Below are positions 29,901 to 37,978 of a DNA stretch of 64,000 nt, piece by piece. Each line of letters begins with the position of its first letter. Positions within the stretch are counted from its first letter, which is position 1. Location of the stretch: contig NZ_CP076129.1 of the NCBI RefSeq assembly GCF_018736065.1, forward strand, positions 806,001-870,000. Reading direction: 5' to 3'. Made by a program: the position numbers and the translations under genes. The stretch comes from Flammeovirga kamogawensis. GTDB lineage: Bacteria > Bacteroidota > Bacteroidia > Cytophagales > Flammeovirgaceae. The notes beneath the pieces were generated by a model. It saw nothing but the letters and a program-made list of their open reading frames with translations. It made no database searches and was not told the DNA's origin.

Positions 29901-30316
29901 CGGTGAGTATCTCCACCATTTTGATCCATTGTTGTTACTAAATATTGTTCCCCATCTTGTGCTGGTTTTATCCAACAAGAAATGGTAATTTCAGAAGCAC
30001 CTCCCATAATAAAAGGTAAGCTATTGTCAGAATCAAACCCAACATAAGCATCTCCTGCCGAACCATCAATATGTAATGCGGTAGTTGAATATTTAAAATC
30101 TGTTGTAGTAAATGCAGCACCACCATTTAGCGTACCTACTTTATCTTTACCAGTACCCCAATCACACTGTACACCATTTCCAGCGTCATCAAAACTAAAA
30201 TAACCTATCAAATTATTTGAGAGTCCGTTGGCATCAATATTTTTAGTTTGCCCGAGAGCTTGATAATTTAGTATAGTCGTAACTATAACCAGTAATAATA
30301 TGTTTAATTTTTTCAT
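23981..30316 (-). CDS. Giant T9SS surface protein: three LamG plus about fifteen InlB repeats
   Basis: About 2110 residues. I prefer the ATG at 30316, which gives a clean signal peptide (MKKLNILLLVIVTTILNYQ); the frame is open to 30367. Numbering from 30367: three LamG_3-like domains (about 52-290, 522-768, 1005-1238), each opening with GYFSFD and followed by InlB/List-Bact repeats; nine consecutive InlB repeats (about 1240-1850; GYTF(D/N/E)GWY...YAKW); one SprB-like repeat (about 1855-1950, CKGLNDGEISI); T9SS sorting domain (IYPNPAVDK ... SFIVK). No enzyme domain recognised. Probably a modular surface adhesin or glycan-binding protein of the PUL. The block LamG-InlB-InlB-InlB is triplicated. 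Confidence 0.85.
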   Translation of the reverse strand: MKKLNILLLVIVTTILNYQALGQTKNIDANGLSNNLIGYFSFDDAGNGVQCDWGTGKDKVGTLNGGAAFTTTDFKYSTTALHIDGSAGDAYVGFDSDNSLPFIMGGASEITISCWIKPAQDGEQYLVTTMDQNGGDTHRLEITADNRFRANIATVTQDEEGKNIFDSGTAQSLDVKLVDDLPLDTWIHVAYVYSGVNNRTTIYVDGVDVGFYEKTSYDLVTFNRLLNLGAYVALNKADEADRIQKQYNGLMDELYFFDRALSIEEINTVKDLQNPLDEAPFFTGTFDYDYDNLSDQLDATIATNYMISVPTPVRNGYIFGGWYTDKNGAGDKLIGEEVEVVSDMTYYANWELQTYTITFNKAEGIETLEFDLNDLPLTLTEDVKADEHFLGWFKNAEKIDLVIGAQLTEVGDIELWSGFSTSAVFYEVILIDREQTLCGLVATEETSYMLQLPQLTRNDNYRFAGWFTEENGLGTHITTYSSISENKTLYTKWSSMTSDENSTIDIDGLSQNLVGYFSFDESVEGDVVSNQGISKGTKGSLVGTGAKIISSDTQYSSGALEIDPSVGDAYVSFDIDNSNDFRMRGATALSIALWIQPHQLGEQYILATQNDNRSESYRLIVNGGNQINAYLNTYSADLGKYDNAFATGNSHTIGNQVSLNDWIHVAVVYDSEIGKTVIYINGEFSGEFAKDSYNLKLDTDFKLNLGASVAINQASSVEKQFDGLMDELYIFDRALTAAEITAIKGLHNPIDPITEYIAVFDVADGVTYDTLKTTAIQNFEVDVTSIETPVKNGYTFNGWFTERNGSGIQLSESTLALTEDVTYYAHWVLDTYTLTLNKESGVVTQNFTVTDLPLTFTDDTKDDAFFIGWFTDNQFDQKFIGNSINKPGDFELWSAFTANELTYSITLTDRGSHYNEKVATQENAYKVSLPKLMNREDNYRFAGWYTSENGNGQLFKDETTVSANVVLYAHWTPMYSSTVNYLDKTGLSTNLIGYFSFDENETADVVTDYGSAKGNIGNFVGAGTVLEGDARYSNGALKIDPSTESSYLSFDLDNSNPFIMKGAEEVTVSMWIKPNDLVSTDQYLVSTNDDNGGASYHIKLRNDNRINAFIPLDGGSSFATSDNHKIGGELEANSWIHVAMVYSKSESYTKIYINGVESSNPENRGGFFLQSNENRKINIGANVAINRGEAIKDQYEGLIDELYFHDKALSAAEIITLRDLHNPTEGLKELIAVFDLNYDSKVDTIKVTELDNFTVDGSTITAPVREGYTFLGWFDNKKGEGDAYTPGIMVLTNDVTYYAKWEITEYTITYQLDNGVENVANPTTFTINDLPLKLQNPTKTDEFFRGWYKDAAFENQLELNSITDLADIDVWAKFSTIQIFSINFYNQGELFAIELTDDNGDFNIPEVEREGYTFEGWYLEENFETRLSSDTEIIEDLSVYAKWEVIKYTISFNENGGSEVLDITLAEGEALEVPADPTKEGVIFDGWYLDIELTNMYTFPSTMTAENFTLYAKWRDKVAYTITFNENGGSEIADITALEGAAISTPENPTKEGYTFAGWFTDAEYENLYELPAVMPSNNVDLSAKWNVIEYSITYNLNGGVQNDLNTSTFTIEDLPLTLSNPSKEEEYFRGWFTDASLENKLASNQILAIGDIEIWANYSDKATYSISFYSENEVIAVEITDEELNFSIPTIERTGYTFNGWYLENAFENEFSENSIISSDISVYAKWSVNEYTISFNENGGSTIEDIVLLFGESVIVPSAPILEGYTFDGWYTDTEFTTEFTFPETMLAENRTIYAKWSINQYTITFIENGGNEIEDITLDYNAKLTLPEDPIYNPFIFEGWFTDEILTTEYTFTETMPAYNVTLYAKWTVDQNWVGGIDIRAFSPTCKGLNDGEISITAGNSPIKVTLSNWEVTIQPGETQSMQGLASSVYEIIISLTDGTASINYEIEVPVVESIESTAEVSGNRVMLQITGGVAPYTVHIGNEIYTDVEDGELEISNLREGLYNAVIMDNSSCATSNINFTVGSMLIYPNPAVDKTLKAVLPFDIYSENVRVVITGVNGIVHLDKVVNTISGRKVTLNVEGLPSGQYLLNIICSEEGYNDTKSFIVK

Positions 30317-30455
30317 TTCATTAATTATTGAGTTTTGTAAGAAAAAAGTAGAGTGATTTTTTTTCACTAGAGTAAGGATCTACTTTTCTTAAAATATTAG
30401 TAGTAGCTTAATTAAGAGTAATTTATCATGTCATATTTTCAATGTTAAAAATTAG

Positions 30456-30482
30456 CAGTAGGAGCTTTTAAAGCCCCTACTG
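30456..30482 (-). terminator. Terminator after the sulfatase at 30497
   Basis: cagtaggagcttt and aaagcccctactg form a 13-bp stem with one mismatch and essentially no loop beyond TA. On the minus strand a T-rich stretch follows (ttaaaaatta on plus). It ends the unit that begins at 41522. Confidence 0.75.
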
Positions 30483-30496
30483 TTTTACAAAATGTA

Positions 30497-31993
30497 TTAT
30501 TTACGCCAAGACTTATTGTCTTTTGCTTTAGTAATATGATCGTATTGGTGTTGGTCACTTTTCAACATACGCTCATTTCCTGATTCTTTATGTTTTTCAA
30601 TTTTTCCTGCAAGCTCATTTAATCTCACATCAAACATATCTTCGATTTTTTCTGCATCTACTTCTTCTAAGTAGTCGTTTAATCTCTTTTCTAATTCCTT
30701 TTTCTTTTCTGGCATAGCAGCTGATAAATCATTTTTCTCACCTGGATCAGCAACAACATCAAATAAACGACCTTCGTAAGTCTGTAAGTTTACTAATAAC
30801 TTGTATTTACCGTCAACAATTGCTGAAGCAGGCATAGTACCACCGTACCAAGGGTAATGAAATACAATTTCTTGCGTACCTCTTTTTACATCTGCTTTAT
30901 TTCCTTTTTTGAAAGCATCAACTAAAGATCCTCCATCATAAGATTGATCTAAAGCAGCACCTCCTGTTAATTCATTAATTGTAGCATACCAGTCCCAAGA
31001 TGCCACTGGAGTTGAACAGTAACCTTTTGTTACACCAGGTCCAATTACAACTGTAGGTACACGAATACCACCTTCCCAAAGAGAAGCCTTACCACCTGAT
31101 AAAGGTGCATTTCCTCTAAATCCACCACCGTTATCTGAAGTAAAAATCACATATGTATTGTCTGCAATTCCCATTTTTTCTATGTGATCTAATAATAAAC
31201 CAAGACCTGCATCTAAGTCATCAATCATACCTGCATAATTAGGCATCCATCCATTACGGTTCGGATTTTCTACATCCCAATCATAACTACTTGATTTTTT
31301 ACCTCTTTTCTCTTTGTATTTTGCTACAGTCTCAGGTCTAGCATAATTTTGTACGTGAGCTGCATAGTGAGATAATTGAATATAGAAAGGCTCTCCTTTT
31401 TCTACTCTTTCAGAAATAAAGTTGTTTGTTCTTTCTGTTAAGCTAAAAATACCTTTAGGGTCACTATCTGGGTAACGCTCTTTGTTTCTTACTTTCCAAT
31501 CACCATCAATATTGTTTGTGTTTCCGTCACTTACATCGTATCCAGGATCTCTTCTCACATCACAACCCCACTTACCAAAGTGTGCTGTTACATACTCAGG
31601 ATCATTTTTCTTGATCATTTCATGTACAGTTACTTCACCTTGGCATCTTTTATTTCTTGTAATTGCTAAGATATCATATACAGTAGTATTTTGAAGTCTT
31701 GCAGGTGATTTACCAAACTGAAAACTTGTTCTACTTGGTGTACAAACTGGTGCTGCAGAATAGGCTTGAGAGAAAACCAAACCTTGCTCAGCCATACGCT
31801 CTAAGTTAGGTGTTTCATAAAAATCACTACGAGAGTTTTCGTCTCCTTCAATCATTGGTACAGAAGTATCTGCCCAACCTTGATCATCTGTATAGAAAAC
31901 AATGATATTAGGCTTTTTTGATTTTTGCGCCCATGTCATCTGCATCGATAAAATAAGCAGAAGAATAATTTTTAAGAATAATGTATTTTTCAT
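30497..31993 (-). CDS. Family S1 sulfatase, secreted
   Basis: 498 residues. Signal peptide (1-22), then a formylglycine-dependent sulfatase fold. The CxPxR motif is C84-T-P-S-R88, where Cys84 would be converted to formylglycine by a maturase not seen in this window. Metal ligands include Asp36/Asp37 (YTDDQGW) and the TSDNGG motif further on. It removes sulfate ester groups from sugars. Last gene of the unit, 44 bp after the six-hairpin gene. Exact substrate position is unknown. Confidence 0.92.
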   Translation of the reverse strand: MKNTLFLKIILLLILSMQMTWAQKSKKPNIIVFYTDDQGWADTSVPMIEGDENSRSDFYETPNLERMAEQGLVFSQAYSAAPVCTPSRTSFQFGKSPARLQNTTVYDILAITRNKRCQGEVTVHEMIKKNDPEYVTAHFGKWGCDVRRDPGYDVSDGNTNNIDGDWKVRNKERYPDSDPKGIFSLTERTNNFISERVEKGEPFYIQLSHYAAHVQNYARPETVAKYKEKRGKKSSSYDWDVENPNRNGWMPNYAGMIDDLDAGLGLLLDHIEKMGIADNTYVIFTSDNGGGFRGNAPLSGGKASLWEGGIRVPTVVIGPGVTKGYCSTPVASWDWYATINELTGGAALDQSYDGGSLVDAFKKGNKADVKRGTQEIVFHYPWYGGTMPASAIVDGKYKLLVNLQTYEGRLFDVVADPGEKNDLSAAMPEKKKELEKRLNDYLEEVDAEKIEDMFDVRLNELAGKIEKHKESGNERMLKSDQHQYDHITKAKDNKSWRK

Positions 31994-32037
31994 TTCAGTT
32001 ATTTGTTTTGCGTTAATAATAGTTGCGTTAAAAAATT

Positions 32038-35000
32038 CTATTTTAAGTCGTTACCTGTTATTACTTTTTTTCTTTTGAAAGACTCAGAAGGATAGGCTCT
32101 AAAATCAAATTCATTTAAGAATTTATAGGTCAATGCCAAGTGAGATTTCTTAGTGTATTGTGTATAATAGATATCGATTTTATGCATTCCTTTGGTTAAA
32201 CCAATGTTACCATCAAAACTCCAAGGGTCTACATGTGATGTTGAGTTTAAACGTATTACTTCTTGATCATCAATAAATAACATTGATCCGTCATCTGATC
32301 TTAAATTGAAGTTGTATATTTCATCTTTATCAACAGCGATATACCCTGAAATATGCAGTGCAAAATGCTCTTTCCCTTTTAATCCTATCGTTTCAAATTT
32401 CAATTGAGGAACGAAATTATTTATTGAGAGAACACCATTATCTGTCGCTTCAAGTGTTGAGAAATCTGGTAATTCTTTTAACTCTTTTGGTAAGTCATAA
32501 AGCGTATACGTTAACCCAGATACTAACTCCTCATCAATTGTAATTGATGGTTGTAAATTGGTTAATTCATAAGTGACTTTATAAGGCGTATAATCCGTAT
32601 CGTTTCCAAAAGCTTTAATTGTAAAAGTAGTTGTTTCTTTTACTGTTATCGCTTCATTAAATAAGGGTGATTTAGCCGTAGGCACACTTCCATCTGTAGT
32701 ATATCTTATTGTTGTCCCTGGAATAATGTTTTCTGCTGTAACAGTTGTAGGAACTGAAAAAGAAGTAACTTTTGGATGCATCCAAACTAATGTCTTTTCA
32801 GATTTCAATTTATCTGCTACTGTCCAAGATACTTTGGCAGTTGCTTCTGTTGTGGTGTAAACTACCCCTTCTTTCGTATTCTTTTCCTTAATTTTCGAAT
32901 TACGCTTCACCACTTCTCTTCCTTCATCATAAGGTTTGATAAAAGTAGTAGCTAATGGGTTCCCTTCTACAGTATGTACTAATTCATATTTCGAGCCTTT
33001 TTTCACTCGCTCTACTTTTGTATGTACCCAATTAGTTTTTCCATCTTTCACAACAGGAACATACATTTCAATAAAGTTCCAAGAGTCTGGCATGTGAGGA
33101 CTAAATGTGAAGCTATCCTCTACAATAGAATAATCAATTCCGCCTAACCACTCAATTACAGGTAATACCATTGCAATATCCCAGTTGTAATATCTTGAAC
33201 CCCATCCTTCAAATTTATGATCCCAAGCTTCTGGAGCAATAGGGTAACCATATTCTCTTGTCATGGCATTAAAGTGATTCAGTGTTGTTACAATTCCTGC
33301 ATGTGTGGCATCTTGACGAAATAACCCGTCTACACCTAACCAACAACTAATACTTGATGCTCTAAAAATTCCGTTTGGAGGAGAATCTGCAGCTCTAGTA
33401 TTTAAACCCAATGGAGAAACAAACCCCTTTTCAGTATCCATTACGAACTGATCAATAAAAGGGGCTGCTAGTTCAGGTGTTAATGCATTATTTCTTAAGT
33501 CGGCTAAATCCCATATATCTTTCCAAACAATTGGCTTACGACCTTCATATTGATCCATAACGTGTGTCCATCTATGATTTGGAAACCATTCAGATTTTCT
33601 ATCCACAAATGCTTGAAATACCTTAGCATCTTCTTTTTCTTTTAACTCTTCAGCCATATAAACAATAGCTTGAGCAGAGTTTACTCTAAGTCCTTTTTGA
33701 TTATTATCGATATATAATGGTCTTACTAATTTATAGTAGACTTCATTTAAAAACTCTTTATCACCAGAATGCTTGTACATTTCCCAGATTTGCTCAACTG
33801 CTCCTTCAAAATTCATACGTACTTTAGGAGAGTACCATGTAGTACCAAAATTGTCTGGTAATGCATTATTTCCATCTTTAAAAGGAACCATAAATTGCCA
33901 AGATAAAGCATTTCCAAATCCCCAAGCGTCTTTATCTGCTACATAAGAACCTGCACCACAATATGCCCAAGAATCCCAAAGGTGTAATCCCATAAAATTA
34001 TTAATAGCTGTTTGTGTATGTGCGTATTGTTCGTAACCTTCTTTTAAATCTGTGAAATACATAAAGTAAATCGACCATAAGAAATAATAGGTCTTGTTGA
34101 ACATTTCATCTGAAGATCTAAAATAAGGAATCTGATCATTCAGCATCGAATTCATAAATTCAGTTTTTGCTAGAACAGATTTTTTGATGTTTTTATGCTC
34201 TCCTTTAATTCTACTAATTGCTTCTTTAGCTTCTTCATTTACAGCATAAGAAAGTACAGCTTGTTCGTCTGCTGCTACATCTATTGAGAATTTATACTCT
34301 ACATTTCCTGTTGATAGTTCTTTTTCTTCAAAAGAATGAATATCCTTATTTGATGAAAATACAATATTGAGACCTGAATACATCATATCTCCTTCTACTG
34401 CATTTTCACCCCACTGTGCTTTCGTATATGTTTTACCATTCTCTAAAAGAACCACCGCATTTTTTGACTTATTAAAAGACACTTCCGCTTCACTACTAAT
34501 AGTCATTTGCTTATTTGGAGCATCGCCATCAAACGTAGGTAGCTTCCAAGGGTTGTAAAAACTTTCCCCTTTAAACTCAATCTGAAGTGCTTTATCAGAA
34601 GTAATTACAGTAGATAAAACATCATTTGTAGAAATGTATTTTTCTTCTTTTACATTTACACCACCAACATTATACTCTACCACTAATTTATCTGGTCGCC
34701 AATACATGGCTTTTGGTTCAGGTCTTTCGTAACGTTTTCCGTCAATAATTAAAGTACCGTAAGCAACTTTTGTATGTCTCCAGAATTCCCATCCCCAACA
34801 ATCATGACCAACTCCACCATCTAAACCTACAGCCGTGGCATCTACAATACCAAAACCTCTAGCACGTCCGTCTCTAAACATTGGATGTGAGAAACCAATT
34901 GTCTCTAACTCTGTGATATTTCTATAGTCAGCACCACCGGCTCCGGCTACATAATAGATTTTATTTCCTGCTAAAAACCCATATTGTTCGCCATTGATAT

Positions 35001-35115
35001 CTCTTTCAAGGTACTCACAGTAATCTGTAAACGGTGGTTTTTCACCTTGCTGTGCCAACATCATTGTTGGAAGAAGGAAGAAGGTAATAATTGATGTTAT
35101 AAATTTCATAATCAA
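32038..35115 (-). CDS. Secreted six-hairpin glycosidase-like enzyme with CHB_HEX and PA14 modules
   Basis: 1025 residues. Signal peptide (1-21); large alpha-helical catalytic-like domain (about 27-690) with LWDSWAYCGAGSYVADK, NNALPDNFGTTWYSPK and YGYPIAPEAWDHKFEGWGSR; chitobiase C-terminal-like domain (about 785-860, IRYTTDGSVPTAKSP); PA14-like domain (about 880-1010, LRSDDGS). No T9SS tail, so probably periplasmic. The helical domain reads like a six-hairpin (alpha/alpha)6 glycosidase but I match it to no named GH family. Its homologue is the core of the 1959-residue protein at 17069. Lies between mutarotase and sulfatase genes, with gaps of 26 and 44 bp. Confidence 0.82.
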   Translation of the reverse strand: MIMKFITSIITFFLLPTMMLAQQGEKPPFTDYCEYLERDINGEQYGFLAGNKIYYVAGAGGADYRNITELETIGFSHPMFRDGRARGFGIVDATAVGLDGGVGHDCWGWEFWRHTKVAYGTLIIDGKRYERPEPKAMYWRPDKLVVEYNVGGVNVKEEKYISTNDVLSTVITSDKALQIEFKGESFYNPWKLPTFDGDAPNKQMTISSEAEVSFNKSKNAVVLLENGKTYTKAQWGENAVEGDMMYSGLNIVFSSNKDIHSFEEKELSTGNVEYKFSIDVAADEQAVLSYAVNEEAKEAISRIKGEHKNIKKSVLAKTEFMNSMLNDQIPYFRSSDEMFNKTYYFLWSIYFMYFTDLKEGYEQYAHTQTAINNFMGLHLWDSWAYCGAGSYVADKDAWGFGNALSWQFMVPFKDGNNALPDNFGTTWYSPKVRMNFEGAVEQIWEMYKHSGDKEFLNEVYYKLVRPLYIDNNQKGLRVNSAQAIVYMAEELKEKEDAKVFQAFVDRKSEWFPNHRWTHVMDQYEGRKPIVWKDIWDLADLRNNALTPELAAPFIDQFVMDTEKGFVSPLGLNTRAADSPPNGIFRASSISCWLGVDGLFRQDATHAGIVTTLNHFNAMTREYGYPIAPEAWDHKFEGWGSRYYNWDIAMVLPVIEWLGGIDYSIVEDSFTFSPHMPDSWNFIEMYVPVVKDGKTNWVHTKVERVKKGSKYELVHTVEGNPLATTFIKPYDEGREVVKRNSKIKEKNTKEGVVYTTTEATAKVSWTVADKLKSEKTLVWMHPKVTSFSVPTTVTAENIIPGTTIRYTTDGSVPTAKSPLFNEAITVKETTTFTIKAFGNDTDYTPYKVTYELTNLQPSITIDEELVSGLTYTLYDLPKELKELPDFSTLEATDNGVLSINNFVPQLKFETIGLKGKEHFALHISGYIAVDKDEIYNFNLRSDDGSMLFIDDQEVIRLNSTSHVDPWSFDGNIGLTKGMHKIDIYYTQYTKKSHLALTYKFLNEFDFRAYPSESFKRKKVITGNDLK

Positions 35116-35141
35116 TTTAAAAATTATGTTTTTATAGTTTA

Positions 35142-36305
35142 TTAAAGAGATAAATCGTCTGTAGTTGCTTCAAAATGATAAACACTTTGAGATGTGTATT
35201 CTACGCCGGGTTTCACTTCAATAGAAGGGAAGTGCTCATGATTAGGTGTATCAGGAAAGTGTTGTGTTTCTAAACAGAAAGCAGTTCTGAAATTATCTTT
35301 CTTACCGTTCTTAAAGGTATTTTTTGATTCCATAAAATTACCGCTATAAAATTGCAAGCCAGGTTCTGTTGTATGAATTTCCATTTTAATTTTGGAGATA
35401 TCACCAACCATTGTCGCCACTTTTTGAAGTGAATTTCCTTCTTTATTTAGCTTATAATTATGATCATAGCCTTTTCCATATTTCAATTGACTATTTTCTT
35501 CTAGAATTCTAGTGCCTATTTTTTCAGGTGATCTAAAATCGAAAGGGGTATTTTCTACTGCTGCAAAAGTTCCATCTGGAATTAATGTTTCATCAACAGG
35601 AGTAATATAATCTGCATCAATTTGCAAAACGTGATTAAGTATCGAACCACTTCCTTCACCATTTAAATTAAAGAAAGCATGATTTGTTAAGTTTGCTACT
35701 GTTAATTTATCAGATGACCATTTGTAATCAATTTGCAAATCGTTGTTATTATTAAGTGCATATGTTACTTCTACTTGCAAGTTTCCTGGGAAATTTTCTT
35801 CTCCATCTTTAGATAAATAAGTTAAAACTAACTTCTTATCTGTGCTTTCTTTTACGTTCCATACTACATATTGATAACCTTTTTTACCTCCATGCAACAT
35901 GTTCTTACCGTTGTTTTGAAAAATAGTATAATCTATCCCTCCTAAAGTAAATTTTCCGTTATTTATTCTATTACCAACTCGACCAATTGTAGCTCCAAAA
36001 TAAGGTTCAGTGGCATTTTTAAACCCTTGAACACTTGACATTCCTACTACAACATCAACTAATTTCCCCTCTTTATTAGGGACTAAACAACCCACAACTC
36101 TACCACCATAATTTGTGATAGCTACTTGCATATTGTTTTCATTCTTTAAGACATATAAATCTGTCTTTACACCATCTGTGGTTGTTTGAAAGTCTGCTCT
36201 TTTTAAGTTTTTAAAAGTCACTGTCTGAGCAGTTTCTTTAGTAGATAAATTCTTTTGGCACCCTATAAATAAAATGCTTGATAAGAGTAATATATATATT
36301 TTCAT
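35142..36305 (-). CDS. galM: Aldose 1-epimerase (galactose mutarotase), lipoprotein
   Basis: About 387 residues from the ATG at 36305, which yields a lipoprotein signal (MKIYILLLSSILFIGCQ); the open frame continues to 36353. Interconverts alpha and beta anomers of galactose/glucose released by glycoside hydrolases. Motifs: NYGGRVVG, GRVGNRI, catalytic His region NLTNHAFFNLNG, GYDHNY and the late Glu-containing FCLETQHFPD. A periplasmic or outer-membrane-anchored mutarotase inside a PUL is typical. It sits between a sulfatase (86 bp upstream) and a six-hairpin enzyme (26 bp downstream), so is part of one operon. Confidence 0.9.
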   Translation of the reverse strand: MKIYILLLSSILFIGCQKNLSTKETAQTVTFKNLKRADFQTTTDGVKTDLYVLKNENNMQVAITNYGGRVVGCLVPNKEGKLVDVVVGMSSVQGFKNATEPYFGATIGRVGNRINNGKFTLGGIDYTIFQNNGKNMLHGGKKGYQYVVWNVKESTDKKLVLTYLSKDGEENFPGNLQVEVTYALNNNNDLQIDYKWSSDKLTVANLTNHAFFNLNGEGSGSILNHVLQIDADYITPVDETLIPDGTFAAVENTPFDFRSPEKIGTRILEENSQLKYGKGYDHNYKLNKEGNSLQKVATMVGDISKIKMEIHTTEPGLQFYSGNFMESKNTFKNGKKDNFRTAFCLETQHFPDTPNHEHFPSIEVKPGVEYTSQSVYHFEATTDDLSL

Positions 36306-36390
36306 GTCAGTAAATAATTTCATTTCAATATGTCTAAAAATTGACGCTTTCATTCTGTTTTAAATGCCTTCAACTTTTAAATGATTCAGA

Positions 36391-37905
36391 TTATTTTGTA
36401 AGGTTAAAGTCTTCAGTAGTGTTAGTTTTTACAGTTTTTTGTCCGTCATACATCATTGCTCCAACATCATTTCTCCAAGTTTCCAGTTTACTGTGCAATT
36501 CTTTTACTTTCTCTGGAAACTTTTGAGCTAGGTTATGTTCTTCTTCTTCATCTTCGCTCAAGTTGTAAAGTTCTATCTTCTGTTCTTCAAAAAATTCTAT
36601 TAGTTTCCATTCTCCTTTTCGAATTGCTCCTGATGATGATCCCCCTAAAAAATGAGGTTTATCAAGTGGATAATGCCAATAGAATTCTTCTCGTTTAATT
36701 TCTTTATTCTCTCCTTTGAGAATTGGTAAGATGGAAAAGCCATCTAATTGTTGTTTTTCATCCCCTTTAATATTTGCGATATCTAAAAAGGTAGGATAGA
36801 AATCAATATTTACTGTAAAGGCATCCGAAAACGATTTTTCTTGTACTAATTTTGGATACTTAATAATCAAAGGTTCTCTTATTCCTCCTTCATATAAATC
36901 ACTTTTTCCACCTCTTAATTTCCCATTCGTGGTTACAAAAGATTCTCCTCCGTTATCACTTGTAAAAACAATTAATGTATTTTCTGCTAGTCCTAATTCT
37001 TCTAATTTTTCCATGATCTGACCGACACCATCATCGATACTTTCTATCATTGCTGCCAGATGTGGATTATTTTCACTTGCCCAATGCGTACATTTTGAAG
37101 CATCTAACTTTTTATCTTCACATAAATAACATGTACCCGGACGTTTTATCTTTCCTAATTTCTTTCCCTTTTGTAAATACTTTTCTACTACTTCTGGTTT
37201 TCCATTTAAAATTGAATGAGGTGCAAAATGACTCAGGTATAAGAAGAAAGGTTGGTCTTTATTTTTCTCAATAAATTGTAGCCCTTCATACGTTATTCTA
37301 TCTGTCAAATTCTCCTTCCCTTCTAATTTTTTATCTGTTACAGTAGTCCAAGAAATACTATCGTTTCTAAAGTGGTAAGGATAAAAATTCGCTCCATTTC
37401 CTACTCCTTTTCTTTCCGTAACTAATTCTTCATCAAAACCATGATCTGTAGCTCGAACTTCATTTTTTGAGCCATTTAGTTTATACCCTGTTAAGTGCCA
37501 TTTTCCTACCATAGCTGTTGCATACCCATTATCTCTAAGTATTTCGGCAATCGTTGTATGATCTGTTGATAGTGGCTCATCTTCTGGACGTAAATAATCT
37601 AAAATACCCACTCTAGCAGGGAATTGCCCTGTTAAAAAAGAGGCTCTGTAAGGAGAACAAACAGGGGCAGCTGCATAAGCTTGTTTAAACTGCATTCCTT
37701 CATTTGCCATTTGATCAATATTAGGCGTTTCATTAAAAGTATTTCCATAACACCCTAATTCATTCCAACCTAGATCATCAGCTAAAATAAAAATAATATT
37801 AGGCTTACGTTCTTTTACTTGCTTACATGAAGAAGAAAAGAACAGTGTAAGTACACCTACAATTAACTTCAATAAAGTTATTTTTATATTATTTCTATTA
37901 TGCAT
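36391..37905 (-). CDS. Family S1 sulfatase, lipoprotein
   Basis: About 504 residues from the ATG at 37905. The longer frame to 37971 runs through the hairpin upstream and lacks a signal at its N-terminus. Lipoprotein signal ends at Cys27 (FFSSSCKQ). The sulfatase motif is C83-S-P-Y-R87 (numbered from 37905). Other features are ILADDLGWNELGC metal ligands, GKWHLTG and TSDNGGES. Requires formylglycine maturation. The Tyr in CxPYR differs from the Ser in the neighbour at 30497, so it belongs to a different S1 subfamily. It lies after a strong stem-loop that separates it from the GH127 gene. Confidence 0.9.
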   Translation of the reverse strand: MHNRNNIKITLLKLIVGVLTLFFSSSCKQVKERKPNIIFILADDLGWNELGCYGNTFNETPNIDQMANEGMQFKQAYAAAPVCSPYRASFLTGQFPARVGILDYLRPEDEPLSTDHTTIAEILRDNGYATAMVGKWHLTGYKLNGSKNEVRATDHGFDEELVTERKGVGNGANFYPYHFRNDSISWTTVTDKKLEGKENLTDRITYEGLQFIEKNKDQPFFLYLSHFAPHSILNGKPEVVEKYLQKGKKLGKIKRPGTCYLCEDKKLDASKCTHWASENNPHLAAMIESIDDGVGQIMEKLEELGLAENTLIVFTSDNGGESFVTTNGKLRGGKSDLYEGGIREPLIIKYPKLVQEKSFSDAFTVNIDFYPTFLDIANIKGDEKQQLDGFSILPILKGENKEIKREEFYWHYPLDKPHFLGGSSSGAIRKGEWKLIEFFEEQKIELYNLSEDEEEEHNLAQKFPEKVKELHSKLETWRNDVGAMMYDGQKTVKTNTTEDFNLTK

Positions 37906-37934
37906 TAGTAGTATTTCAATCCTTTTTGGAAATG

Positions 37935-37961
37935 AGATGCTGGACATTTTGTCCAGCATCT
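37935..37961. other. Perfect stem-loop between GH127 and sulfatase genes
   Basis: agatgctggac and gtccagcatct form an 11-bp perfect stem with a 5-base loop. No T-run follows on the minus strand, so it may be an RNA-stability or processing element inside the operon, or a weak attenuator. The T-run (tttttt at 37972) is on the plus side. Confidence 0.6.
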
Positions 37962-37978
37962 TGATAATCATTTTTTAA

